Shown: positions 1 through 6,336 of the stretch, piece by piece
Layout: each line of letters starts with the position of its first letter
Position numbering within the stretch: the first letter of the stretch is position 1
Assembly (NCBI GenBank): GCA_029856375.1
Contig: JAHQWX010000106.1
Location: 1-6,532 of the forward strand
Length of the DNA: 6,532 nucleotides
Direction: 5' to 3'
Origin: Promethearchaeia archaeon
GTDB taxonomy: Archaea > Asgardarchaeota > Lokiarchaeia > Sigyniarchaeales > SOKP01
Translations under genes and position numbers: made by a program
The notes under the pieces: generated by a model
What the model was told of the DNA's origin: nothing
The model's database searches: none
The model's input: the letters and a program-made list of their open reading frames with translations, nothing else

Positions 1-734
1 CGCCTACACTCATCTGCGTATTTTTTAGCGAGCTTTTTAGGAATTTGCGTAGATCGTATCATCGCTCTGAGTTCTTGTCCTTTTGGACCTTTTCTCTCTG
101 AAGCGGAAAGCTCTTCGTATCGCTTCTTTGCCTTTTCATAAAGAAATTTAAAGCCTTTTTTTACAACACCCTCAAGATCAGGAATCAAATGCCCGGCTGT
201 GGCACCTACATTTCCAAAACCTAATTTGTGAAACTTAAAAAGGGCTGTTCTACATTGCATATTTTTCTTCCAATATTCCTTGGCTTCTTTCTTATTGAAG
301 CATGTACTCAGCTGGGTATTAAATCTCCCACCAGCGATTAAATCGTTCTCAGAAATGATTTCTTGAGGGATATAATTTAGAATTGCTTCTTCAAAAAAGA
401 TTGTTTGACGTTCAACTAAAGATAAATTCCAAAAACCTTCTGGTAATTTAATTGGTCGAGCAATTGATCTAATAGAAGTTGCGAAGGGACCTCTTCCCTT
501 ACTTCCAATATAGTAATAAATTTCTGGAGTAACATAATAATCCCCTTCATGCCATATGACATCCCAATCTGTACCAGTTGTGAACACATTATATTCGTTA
601 GCCCATTCCCTTTTTGAACCTTTAAAATAGTATTCTCTCAACCATTTTGACCTAGGTAATAAATCATGAGGTTCAGCCACCGGAAATTTTGGCTCTCCTT
701 TTTGAGTCGATGTGGTACCATTTATTTTACTCAT
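1..734 (-). CDS. Glycyl radical enzyme, benzylsuccinate/alkylsuccinate synthase alpha-subunit-like (partial, N-terminal 244 residues)
   Basis: The start codon is ATG at 734-732 and the frame stays open to the window edge, so the 3' part is missing. The 244 visible residues match, from memory, the N-terminal part of fumarate-adding glycyl radical enzymes (BssA/AssA, Archaeoglobus PflD). Visible blocks are WLREYYFKGSKREW (31-44), TTGTDWD (52-58) and YVTPEIY (67-73), NYIPQEI (120-126), LIAGGRFNTQLSTCF (132-146), GFGNVGATAGHLIPDLEGVV (172-191) and KGPKGQELRAMIRSTQIPKKLAKKYADECR at 215-244. Known members join a hydrocarbon or aromatic methyl group to fumarate by a radical on a C-terminal glycine, installed by a radical-SAM activase. 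Neither the active-site Cys nor the Gly loop lies in the window, so activity and substrate cannot be judged. The clade call is fairly firm; the substrate is unknown. No activase or small-subunit gene is visible upstream. The GH38 gene lies 161 nt upstream on the same strand, but a promoter candidate separates them. Confidence 0.85.
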   Translation of the reverse strand, partial: MSKINGTTSTQKGEPKFPVAEPHDLLPRSKWLREYYFKGSKREWANEYNVFTTGTDWDVIWHEGDYYVTPEIYYYIGSKGRGPFATSIRSIARPIKLPEGFWNLSLVERQTIFFEEAILNYIPQEIISENDLIAGGRFNTQLSTCFNKKEAKEYWKKNMQCRTALFKFHKLGFGNVGATAGHLIPDLEGVVKKGFKFLYEKAKKRYEELSASERKGPKGQELRAMIRSTQIPKKLAKKYADECR

Positions 735-750
735 TCTTACAGATCCTCAT
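727..750 (-). other. Seven-codon leader mini-ORF overlapping the glycyl radical enzyme start
   Basis: On the minus strand an ATG at 750-748 opens a seven-codon frame (MRICKNE) that ends with TAA at 729-727, so it overlaps the ATG of the glycyl radical enzyme (734-732) in another frame. The GAGG that would be the Shine-Dalgarno of the main gene, about 10 nt before its ATG, lies inside this mini-ORF. If both are in the transcript, translation of the short frame could couple to or compete with the main start. Such short frames are common by chance, so this is a weak call. Confidence 0.15.
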
Positions 751-771
751 CTACTTGAATTATAAAATCTA

Positions 772-810
772 CGATTATTGAATTGTTGAGAATATTTATA
801 AATTTGGTTC
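772..810 (-). promoter_or_regulatory. Archaeal BRE/TATA promoter of the glycyl radical enzyme gene
   Basis: Read on the minus strand, the sequence AACCAAAT followed by TTTATAAATA (802-793) is a very good match to an archaeal BRE plus TATA box. With the usual spacing of about 25 nt, transcription would start near 772, giving a leader of about 38 nt before the ATG at 734. The leader carries GAGG about 10 nt before the ATG. A second, weaker box (TTTTATAATT, about 757-768) would give an almost leaderless transcript. The remainder of the 735-895 gap holds no gene I can support. Confidence 0.55.
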
Positions 811-873
811 TTATATTTTGTACATTTTTCTCTTCATTTCTTTATTCCAATCCAACAAAATTGCGCTCTAGGA

Positions 874-886
874 TAGAAAAAGAAAT
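874..886 (-). terminator. Possible T-rich archaeal terminator after the GH38 gene
   Basis: About 10 nt after the TAG stop of the glycosidase the minus strand reads TTTCTTTTTCT. Archaeal termination is mainly directed by oligo-T stretches in the non-template strand, so this is a candidate end for that transcript. There is no stem-loop. The run is interrupted and the surroundings are AT-rich, so readthrough into the next gene cannot be excluded. Confidence 0.35.
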
Positions 887-895
887 CGGGAAAGC

Positions 896-3664
896 CTAAG
901 TCATCTGTATCTTTAAAGTTTTGATCTCAAAGGGAGAAAATTTCAACTTGAATTCTTGATTACCTTTTATATCAATCTTTTTTGAGTTGAGTTGGTTCAT
1001 TTCGAGCAAGTCTGTTTCGATTACCTTCTTAATCTTTCCATATTCGTGACATTTTATATTACATTCCGTTTCTAATCCGGCAGTTTCGTAGAGACGTAAA
1101 ATCAAACCCTCCCGAATTTCACTGCTTGTGATTTTTTTGCCTAGCTTCCCCATTGGAATGTGCTCGTGGGGCTTAATTGTTTGTAATATAACATTTGGTC
1201 TCGAAACCTGTATTAATCCCCTTTCTCTTCGAAGTAAATTATTTATTATTTTTTTACTTTCTGGCGTTAAAGATTCGTTCTCTCTATAAGAAGTTTCGGT
1301 TTTTCTTCTAATTTTTGTTATCAAAAGCGGGTAATTGAATTCATATCCAAATTTCCATGGTTCTGATTGAAGCCAATCACCTTGGTATATCTTCAATCCA
1401 TATCTTATTACATGCTTTCCTAAATCGGTATGCTTAACCCTTTGCTTTTTAGGTACCAATTTTATGTATGAGAAAAAGGGATCTGTCGGATAGTGTGGTG
1501 TTCTTAATAGGGATATATATAATCCCTTTTTATTCGAATTAAATCCGTATTTACAATCATTTACAAGCGTGAATCCATGTTTTTGATCTGATATTGTTAT
1601 CCATTTTTGAGAAGAAAATTCCCATTTTCCTTCCTCCATTTCCGTTTCTGGAACAATTTTTCTTTTTAATACGCCATACGGTATCTCTGAATACAAATGA
1701 TTAGTATCTAAGTTGAATGGTATCCTCAGTTTTATGTTCAAATTTTTATCCCGTATATCCACTTCAGAGCGAAATTCTACGAAGTCTGCTTGATCCCGTA
1801 AAATAATGTATTGACTGATTTTCGATTTTTTGTAAATATATATGAACTTTACTGTTATACTGCGATTTTCTTTGTCTTCAATTATTCTTATTCCTTTAAC
1901 TCCTCCTAGTTTTAAAGAATTTATTGTATATCTCCGATCAATATCCCAGGCGGGAAATTCCTTAGGTTTATCGCGATATATATGTAATCCTATTCCGTCT
2001 TTTCCTCTAATAAACTCTTTTTCAAATTTTTTCGATTTTAACGAAATGATTTTGCCCGTTTTTCTATTTATGGTTAAAATTAACTCTTGATTTTCCAAGA
2101 CTATTTTTTCTTCAGATTCTTCCAAAGAAAGCCCATTGCTGTTTTCTTCTTCTTTTACTCTTAGATCTGAAAGATTAATTTGTTTAAAACCAAGTGATGG
2201 TACATTTTTAATATATAATTCCTTTATTTCCTTATTTTCCTCAATTGAGACAAATCCACTACGAGTCCAATTTAAAGTGTTGAATACAACATATGCATCG
2301 TTTATTTTCTCAGAATCTTCAATCTTTACAGCAGAAGCAATTTTTTCTAATATTTTTTTAATTGATTTTTTTGTTTCTGTAATAATTCTCTCTAATTCTT
2401 TTTCTTGCTCATAATACACATCTTGAATGCTAGAACCTGGTAATATATCGTGGAATTGATTAAATAACAGGTCTTTCCATAAAGATTCCAATTTTTCTCT
2501 CGGATATTCAAATCCTTCACTTAAAAGAGTAAAAAATGTGTTTAAAATTTCGCTATTTCTTAAATTTATTTCGCTAAACCTGTTTAGCTTCTTTGTATAT
2601 GATTGGGTTGTATAACAACCTCGATGAAGTTCGAGATAAAACTCGTCGTTCCAAATAGGAATTAAATCTCCACAGTCTTTTTTCAAAATTTTGAAAAAGT
2701 TTTCGAAAGTTGTAAATTTCAATAATCCTAATCTTCCAAACTCAGAATATAGACAAATTTCTTCTTCAAAAGGTCCCATTCCCCCATCACCAAAACCATA
2801 AAAGATACCACATGTTTGAACATAATCATCTTGAAGATTAGACTTGATATCGTCCATTTTCATCGTGGAATTAAAAACTAATCCACTTTCACTTGTCCTC
2901 CTCGCTAATCTTTTATATCGAGGAAGATGCCATAAAATTGGGAGATTAAAGACAAAACAATGCGTAAAAATGGAAGTATTGTCAATTCCTTGCCAATAGA
3001 AATTTGCAAAAGGAAATTCAGTGTATCTATTCCAAGTTATTTTCGTAGTCCAAAAATATTTCGCTCCAGATTTCACGAAAATTTGAGGAAGATTCGCCGA
3101 AAATCCGAATGTGTCTTCTAAACTCGCAACCTCGCTGATTTTACCAAAATTTTCGAGAAAAAACATTTGGCCATAAAATCTTTGTCGGACTAAAGACTCT
3201 CCACTTGGTAAATTACAATCGGGTTCTATCCAACACCCCCCACAAATCTCAAATCGTCCCTTATTGACTAATTCTTGAACCTTCTTAAATAAATCTGGTC
3301 TTAACCTCTTAATCCAATCGTAATATTGGGGGGAAGTTTGGCTAAAAATAAAAAAAGGATATTTTTCAATATTCTTTACAGCCCTATCAAATGTCAAGAT
3401 CGTGCGACGAATAGTCGAAAGTTTGGTCCATTTCCAGCAAGCATCGAGATGAGATTGCCCTAAAGCGTAAAGATTAAAGTCTTCAAACTTGTATTTGAAA
3501 ACCTTTTCAAAAAATTTTACCCCCATTGCAGTTAAATAATAATAGCGAAGATTAGTATAACCTCTTTCCCACTGTTTTCTCCATCTTTTACTGTAAAGAA
3601 ACGCATCTAATACGCGATCAAACTGAATCTTTAGTTTAAATTTGCTCTTATCCTTACTATCCAT
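896..3664 (-). CDS. Glycoside hydrolase family 38 alpha-mannosidase-like protein, cytosolic type
   Basis: A 922-residue protein starting at ATG 3664-3662; a TTG three codons upstream is also open but less likely. It has the three-part GH38 layout: a catalytic domain up to about residue 330, a helical middle region to about 415, and a long beta-rich C-terminal domain. Family residues are visible: GQSHLDACW with H72 and D74 as expected zinc ligands, GRFEICGGCWIEPDCNLPSG (136-155) leading into GESLVRQ (155-161), EDTFGFS with D184 as expected nucleophile, GDGGMGP (292-298), the HRGCYTTQ region (347-354), and NQFHDILPGSS with H405 as the last zinc ligand. GH38 enzymes cleave alpha-mannosides with retention. 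The N-terminus (residues 1-60) is basic and aromatic with no signal peptide or membrane segment, so the protein should be cytosolic and act on imported or internal glycans. The usual Trp and Pro just before the nucleophile are replaced (ASLED). It is divergent from a sugar-phosphate kinase. The family call is firm; the mannose specificity is inferred. Confidence 0.92.
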   Translation of the reverse strand: MDSKDKSKFKLKIQFDRVLDAFLYSKRWRKQWERGYTNLRYYYLTAMGVKFFEKVFKYKFEDFNLYALGQSHLDACWKWTKLSTIRRTILTFDRAVKNIEKYPFFIFSQTSPQYYDWIKRLRPDLFKKVQELVNKGRFEICGGCWIEPDCNLPSGESLVRQRFYGQMFFLENFGKISEVASLEDTFGFSANLPQIFVKSGAKYFWTTKITWNRYTEFPFANFYWQGIDNTSIFTHCFVFNLPILWHLPRYKRLARRTSESGLVFNSTMKMDDIKSNLQDDYVQTCGIFYGFGDGGMGPFEEEICLYSEFGRLGLLKFTTFENFFKILKKDCGDLIPIWNDEFYLELHRGCYTTQSYTKKLNRFSEINLRNSEILNTFFTLLSEGFEYPREKLESLWKDLLFNQFHDILPGSSIQDVYYEQEKELERIITETKKSIKKILEKIASAVKIEDSEKINDAYVVFNTLNWTRSGFVSIEENKEIKELYIKNVPSLGFKQINLSDLRVKEEENSNGLSLEESEEKIVLENQELILTINRKTGKIISLKSKKFEKEFIRGKDGIGLHIYRDKPKEFPAWDIDRRYTINSLKLGGVKGIRIIEDKENRSITVKFIYIYKKSKISQYIILRDQADFVEFRSEVDIRDKNLNIKLRIPFNLDTNHLYSEIPYGVLKRKIVPETEMEEGKWEFSSQKWITISDQKHGFTLVNDCKYGFNSNKKGLYISLLRTPHYPTDPFFSYIKLVPKKQRVKHTDLGKHVIRYGLKIYQGDWLQSEPWKFGYEFNYPLLITKIRRKTETSYRENESLTPESKKIINNLLRRERGLIQVSRPNVILQTIKPHEHIPMGKLGKKITSSEIREGLILRLYETAGLETECNIKCHEYGKIKKVIETDLLEMNQLNSKKIDIKGNQEFKLKFSPFEIKTLKIQMT

Positions 3665-3700
3665 TATAAACAAAATTAGTTTCGCAATAATAAAAGATTT
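3665..3700 (-). promoter_or_regulatory. Candidate promoter of the GH38 gene, near-leaderless
   Basis: On the minus strand AAAATC followed by TTTTATTATT (about 3695-3686) resembles a BRE/TATA pair. A start about 25 nt downstream falls almost on the ATG at 3664, predicting a leaderless or near-leaderless message, which fits the lack of a Shine-Dalgarno site before this ATG. It shares the 148-nt gap 3665-3812 with the divergent kinase promoter. Confidence 0.35.
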
Positions 3701-3750
3701 TCCGTTTTATCACTAGAAAAACAAATCACTTTTAGCAATTTTTATTAGAT

Positions 3751-3797
3751 GGAAAGATTAAATATATATAACCACATTATTTTTTTAGTTTCACACA
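3751..3797 (+). promoter_or_regulatory. Archaeal BRE/TATA promoter of the PfkB-family kinase gene
   Basis: GGAAAGA followed by a run of alternating A and T (AATATATATAA, 3761-3771) is a clear BRE/TATA candidate. Transcription would begin about 25 nt further on, near 3790-3795, leaving a leader of about 20 nt before the ATG at 3813. GAAGGG (3801-3806) precedes the ATG at a plausible distance but is only a weak Shine-Dalgarno match. Confidence 0.5.
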
Positions 3798-3812
3798 AAC
3801 GAAGGGTTTTAT

Positions 3813-4799
3813 ATGATTGTGGCAGTGCTACTTAATCCTACTATTGACGAGGTTATTGAAATTAGCCATTTCCATGTAGGTGGAACATTTAAAGTAAATA
3901 GAAGTGAGACATTTCCTTTAGGTAAAGCTATTTCATTCGCTTTAAGTGCTAAGACTCTCAACAATGCGTTAATCAACGAGAAAGAAGTACCAATAAAAGT
4001 ATTAGCTTGTATAGGAAAGGATGAAATTCCAATTTATAACTCGTTTTTAGACGAAAAAAAAATAGCGTTTCGTTTTATGTCCATCGATGGAATTACTCGA
4101 TCGAACAAAACGATAATAGATCCAAGAACCTACTCAGTAACTCACATAAGGAAAAAAGGATTTAAAATAAGTAAAAGTGAGCTAGATAGATTTTCAAATC
4201 TGGTTCAGGATACAACTGAAGCTGGTGATATTGCTGTTTTTTGCGGATCTATCCCTCCAGGAGTACCAAATAATATTTATTTTAAAATGATAAAAGAGAG
4301 TCAAAAGAAAGGCGTAAAATGTGTATTGGATACAAGTGGCGTAGAATTATTTGAAGGATACAAAGCAAAACCTTGGATGATAAAACCAAATTTAGAAGAA
4401 TTAGCTTCGCTCTTACCCGATTCACCCGTAATTAAAGAATATATCGAAAATCCAGGTAACAATCTCAAAAATATTAGTAATATGTCAAAAAAGCTGTTAT
4501 CTGATGGAACTGAAATTGTTATCACAACATTAGGTAGATGGGGTGCTATTTGTTGCACCAAAGAGAAATGTCTTTACGGGACAATAATTGTTGAAGATCC
4601 TGTTAATACTGTGGGTTCTGGCGACTCGTTTTTAGGGGGATTTCTAATTGGACATTATTTAGAAAACAGTCTTGAAGAATGTTTCAAGTGGGGTTTGGCG
4701 TGTGGAGCTGCAAATACTTTAAAATCTGGTGCAGGATTGTTTACTATGACAAAGGTAAGAGATTTATATAAGCAAGTTGAATTTGAAGAAATAGTATAA
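3813..4799 (+). CDS. PfkB-family sugar-phosphate kinase, FruK/LacC branch (1-phosphofructokinase/tagatose-6-phosphate kinase-like)
   Basis: A complete 328-residue ribokinase-fold kinase, close to the usual 300-320 of the hexose-phosphate kinase branch. It starts LLNPTIDEVIEI with D12 at the expected sugar-binding place, then has CGSIPPGVP (144-152), VLDTSG, IKPNLEEL with KPN at 191-193, and NTVGSGDSFLGGF with D271 as catalytic base and the glycine-rich anion hole (267-271), ending in a GAANT...GAG segment typical of FruK and LacC. Known members phosphorylate fructose-1-phosphate, tagatose-6-phosphate or fructose-6-phosphate with ATP. The first signature, normally GGKGxNxA, reads LGKAISFA (36-43), so the hinge Gly and the substrate-contacting Asn are lost and the exact substrate should not be assumed. 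It is divergent from the GH38 gene, which hints at a shared sugar-use role. Its 3' end converges on purA with 21 nt between the stops. The family call is strong; the substrate is open. Confidence 0.88.
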   Translation: MIVAVLLNPTIDEVIEISHFHVGGTFKVNRSETFPLGKAISFALSAKTLNNALINEKEVPIKVLACIGKDEIPIYNSFLDEKKIAFRFMSIDGITRSNKTIIDPRTYSVTHIRKKGFKISKSELDRFSNLVQDTTEAGDIAVFCGSIPPGVPNNIYFKMIKESQKKGVKCVLDTSGVELFEGYKAKPWMIKPNLEELASLLPDSPVIKEYIENPGNNLKNISNMSKKLLSDGTEIVITTLGRWGAICCTKEKCLYGTIIVEDPVNTVGSGDSFLGGFLIGHYLENSLEECFKWGLACGAANTLKSGAGLFTMTKVRDLYKQVEFEEIV

Positions 4800-4827
4800 C
4801 TTCTTCAAAAATATTTAATTTTAGAAG
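4800..4827. terminator. Convergent intergenic gap with weak bidirectional termination signal
   Basis: Only 21 nt separate the kinase stop (4797-4799) from the purA stop (4821-4823). CTTCT at 4800-4804 pairs with AGAAG at 4823-4827 around an AT-rich loop. The minus strand has a five-T run (4807-4811) just after the purA stop and the plus strand has short T runs. This is at best a weak terminator pair; the two transcripts probably overlap at their ends. Confidence 0.25.
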
Positions 4828-6122
4828 ATCTCTTGCAGTTGAATAGTCGCGTTTCGTTCTGGACCTATTGATATTGCAGAAATTTTATGATTTAATTCTC
4901 TTTCAATTGTTTCGATATATGTTTTCATGTTTTCGGGCAACATATCGTACCCTTTTTTTGCTATGTCAAGCCATTCTTCTTGGCTTCTTTTCTCCCATCC
5001 GTCTAAAGTTAAATAAACGGGTTCGCACTTTTCAATAATTTCTGATTGAAGAGGCCAAGATTCAAGAGTATCACCATTCAGTTTATAATGGGTGCAAATT
5101 TTTAATGGACTTATTCCTTCTAAAGCGTCTAATAAACTTATGAAAAGGTAATCAACACCATTAATGAGTATAGAATACTTAATGTTAAACAAGTCCAACC
5201 AGCCAACTCTTCTAGGACGATTAGTTACCGTTCCATATTCGTGCCCTTGCTCGCGAATTATATTACCTATCTGGTTAGTTAATTCAGTTGGAAGAGGTCC
5301 ATCCCCCACTCTTGAAGTATAAGCTTTAAACACTCCAATAATTTTACTAATCTTTTTTGGAGAAATCCCTGCGCCTGCACAAACACCTAACGCATTAGCG
5401 CTAGAAGAGGTACCATATGGATACATTCCATGATCAAGAGATAGAAGCGTACCTTGCGCTCCTTCAAAAATGATTTTCTTTTCCGCTTCAATTTGCTTAT
5501 TTAAATAATAGGCGGTATCGATCACATACTTTTTAATTCTTTTGCCATAATCAACATACCGTTGAAATAATTCGTCAAATTGATATTCCCAATTACCATT
5601 ATAAATGGAAATTATCTTCTTTTTAATTTCAAATAGGTTCTTGAGTTTCTTCTCCAAGATGTCTGGATTTAATAAATCAAAAACTCTTATTCCATATCTT
5701 GCTGATTTGTCGCTATAAGTTGGACCAATTCCTCTTTTGGTTGTTCCAGCTTTATAATCTTCCTTGTGTTCTTCTTGAAGTCCATCTAGTTTTTTGTGAA
5801 ATGGAAATACAATATGTGCCGTAGAGCTAATCTTTAGATTTATATTCTTTCCCAAATGTTCAAGATTCTCTATTTCTTCAAAAAGTACTTCAGGATCGAG
5901 CACGCATCCATTCGCAATAACCACCTCTTTTTCCCACACCGCCCCCGATGGAATTAGTTTAAATTTATATTTTTGCCCATCGCAAACAACAGTATGACCC
6001 GCATTTGCTCCACCTTGATACCGTACCACAATATCTGCTTTTTGTGCAAGATAATCGCAATATTTTCCCTTTCCCTCGTCACCCCAAGAAAGTCCAACGA
6101 TGACAACAGTATTATAGCTCAT
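4821..6122 (-). CDS. purA: Adenylosuccinate synthetase
   Basis: A complete 433-residue PurA, of normal length. It catalyses the GTP-dependent joining of IMP and aspartate to adenylosuccinate, the first step from IMP to AMP, in the cytoplasm. Visible signatures are the P-loop-like GLSWGDEGKGK (10-20) with D15 as catalytic base, GGANAGHT (37-44) with H43 as catalytic acid, GTTKRGIGPTYSDK (126-139) for IMP binding, EGAQGTLLSLDHG (220-232), YTSRVGDGPLPTEL (268-281), the aspartate-loop region EYGTVTNRPRRVGW (295-308) and the C-terminal SIGPERNATI that helps bind guanine. Two variations stand out: the loop normally ending in TGRPRR reads TNRPRR, and the guanine-recognition motif normally TKLD reads SLLD (329-332), keeping the Asp but losing the Lys. 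The start at 6122 is preceded by AAGGA about 8 nt upstream. The genes around it are not other purine genes, so it seems to be transcribed alone. Confidence 0.97.
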   Translation of the reverse strand: MSYNTVVIVGLSWGDEGKGKYCDYLAQKADIVVRYQGGANAGHTVVCDGQKYKFKLIPSGAVWEKEVVIANGCVLDPEVLFEEIENLEHLGKNINLKISSTAHIVFPFHKKLDGLQEEHKEDYKAGTTKRGIGPTYSDKSARYGIRVFDLLNPDILEKKLKNLFEIKKKIISIYNGNWEYQFDELFQRYVDYGKRIKKYVIDTAYYLNKQIEAEKKIIFEGAQGTLLSLDHGMYPYGTSSSANALGVCAGAGISPKKISKIIGVFKAYTSRVGDGPLPTELTNQIGNIIREQGHEYGTVTNRPRRVGWLDLFNIKYSILINGVDYLFISLLDALEGISPLKICTHYKLNGDTLESWPLQSEIIEKCEPVYLTLDGWEKRSQEEWLDIAKKGYDMLPENMKTYIETIERELNHKISAISIGPERNATIQLQEIF

Positions 6123-6127
6123 ATTAA

Positions 6128-6133
6128 TTCCTT
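6128..6133 (-). promoter_or_regulatory. Shine-Dalgarno-like site of purA
   Basis: The minus strand reads AAGGAA ending five bases before the purA ATG, with GG seven bases upstream. It supports the chosen start at 6122 and is the most convincing ribosome site in the window besides the GAGG before the glycyl radical enzyme. Confidence 0.4.
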
Positions 6134-6147
6134 TTTTCTACTTATCC

Positions 6148-6187
6148 AAAAATCTTAATTGAAATACCAATTAAAAATTTTATTTCC
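6148..6187 (-). promoter_or_regulatory. Candidate purA promoter
   Basis: On the minus strand GGAAATAAAA is followed by TTTTTAATT (about 6177-6169), a moderate BRE/TATA match. A start about 25 nt on would be near 6148 and leave a leader of about 25 nt. The whole 6123-6336 gap is very AT-rich, so other boxes are possible. Confidence 0.3.
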
Positions 6188-6250
6188 AAAAAAAATAATG
6201 TCATAAGAATTTTGTCGATTCTATTTAACCTCGTTCTATAAAAAAATAGC

Positions 6251-6290
6251 GAAATATTTTATATCAAAATTATTACTTGTATGATATCTA
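6251..6290 (+). promoter_or_regulatory. Candidate BRE/TATA promoter of the gene at 6337
   Basis: GCGAAATA followed by TTTTATAT (6257-6264) is a good archaeal promoter match. The start would fall near 6286-6290, giving a leader of about 50 nt. A second AT box around 6301-6308 would instead give a leader of about 10 nt and would overlap the inverted repeat described separately. Confidence 0.45.
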
Positions 6291-6298
6291 GAGTATAA

Positions 6299-6316
6299 GA
6301 ATATAATCATATATTC
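6299..6316. repeat. Perfect 7-bp inverted repeat, possible operator
   Basis: GAATATA (6299-6305) and TATATTC (6310-6316) are exact reverse complements separated by ATCA. The element ends 20 nt before the ATG at 6337 and lies just downstream of the predicted transcription start, a usual place for archaeal repressor binding. The arms are almost all A and T, so chance occurrence is quite possible. Confidence 0.3.
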
Positions 6317-6336
6317 AATAGGTATTTTGCTTCATC

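Noticed and set aside
1842..2414. Two open frames of 82 and 92 codons on the plus strand.
   Set aside because: They lie opposite the well-supported GH38 gene, have no promoter or ribosome site, and their hydrophobic Ser/Phe/Ile-rich composition is what antisense of an AT-rich gene gives.
3671..3673. TTG as an alternative start of the GH38 gene, three codons upstream of the ATG.
   Set aside because: No ribosome site favours it, and the predicted near-leaderless transcript would begin at or after it; the ATG at 3664 is the simpler start.
3709..3730. ATCACT occurring twice, 16 nt apart, in the divergent region between glycosidase and kinase.
   Set aside because: A six-base direct repeat in an AT-rich gap is expected by chance; there is no third copy or symmetry.
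4301..4561. An 86-codon minus-strand frame inside the kinase gene.
   Set aside because: It is antisense to conserved kinase motifs (KPN and neighbours) and shows no family similarity of its own.
5973..6158. A 61-codon plus-strand frame over the 5' end of purA.
   Set aside because: It is antisense to the PurA P-loop region and has no recognisable features.
6236..6249. CTAT-AAAAAA-ATAG small inverted repeat upstream of the last promoter.
   Set aside because: The four-base arms around an A run are too short to support an operator or hairpin.
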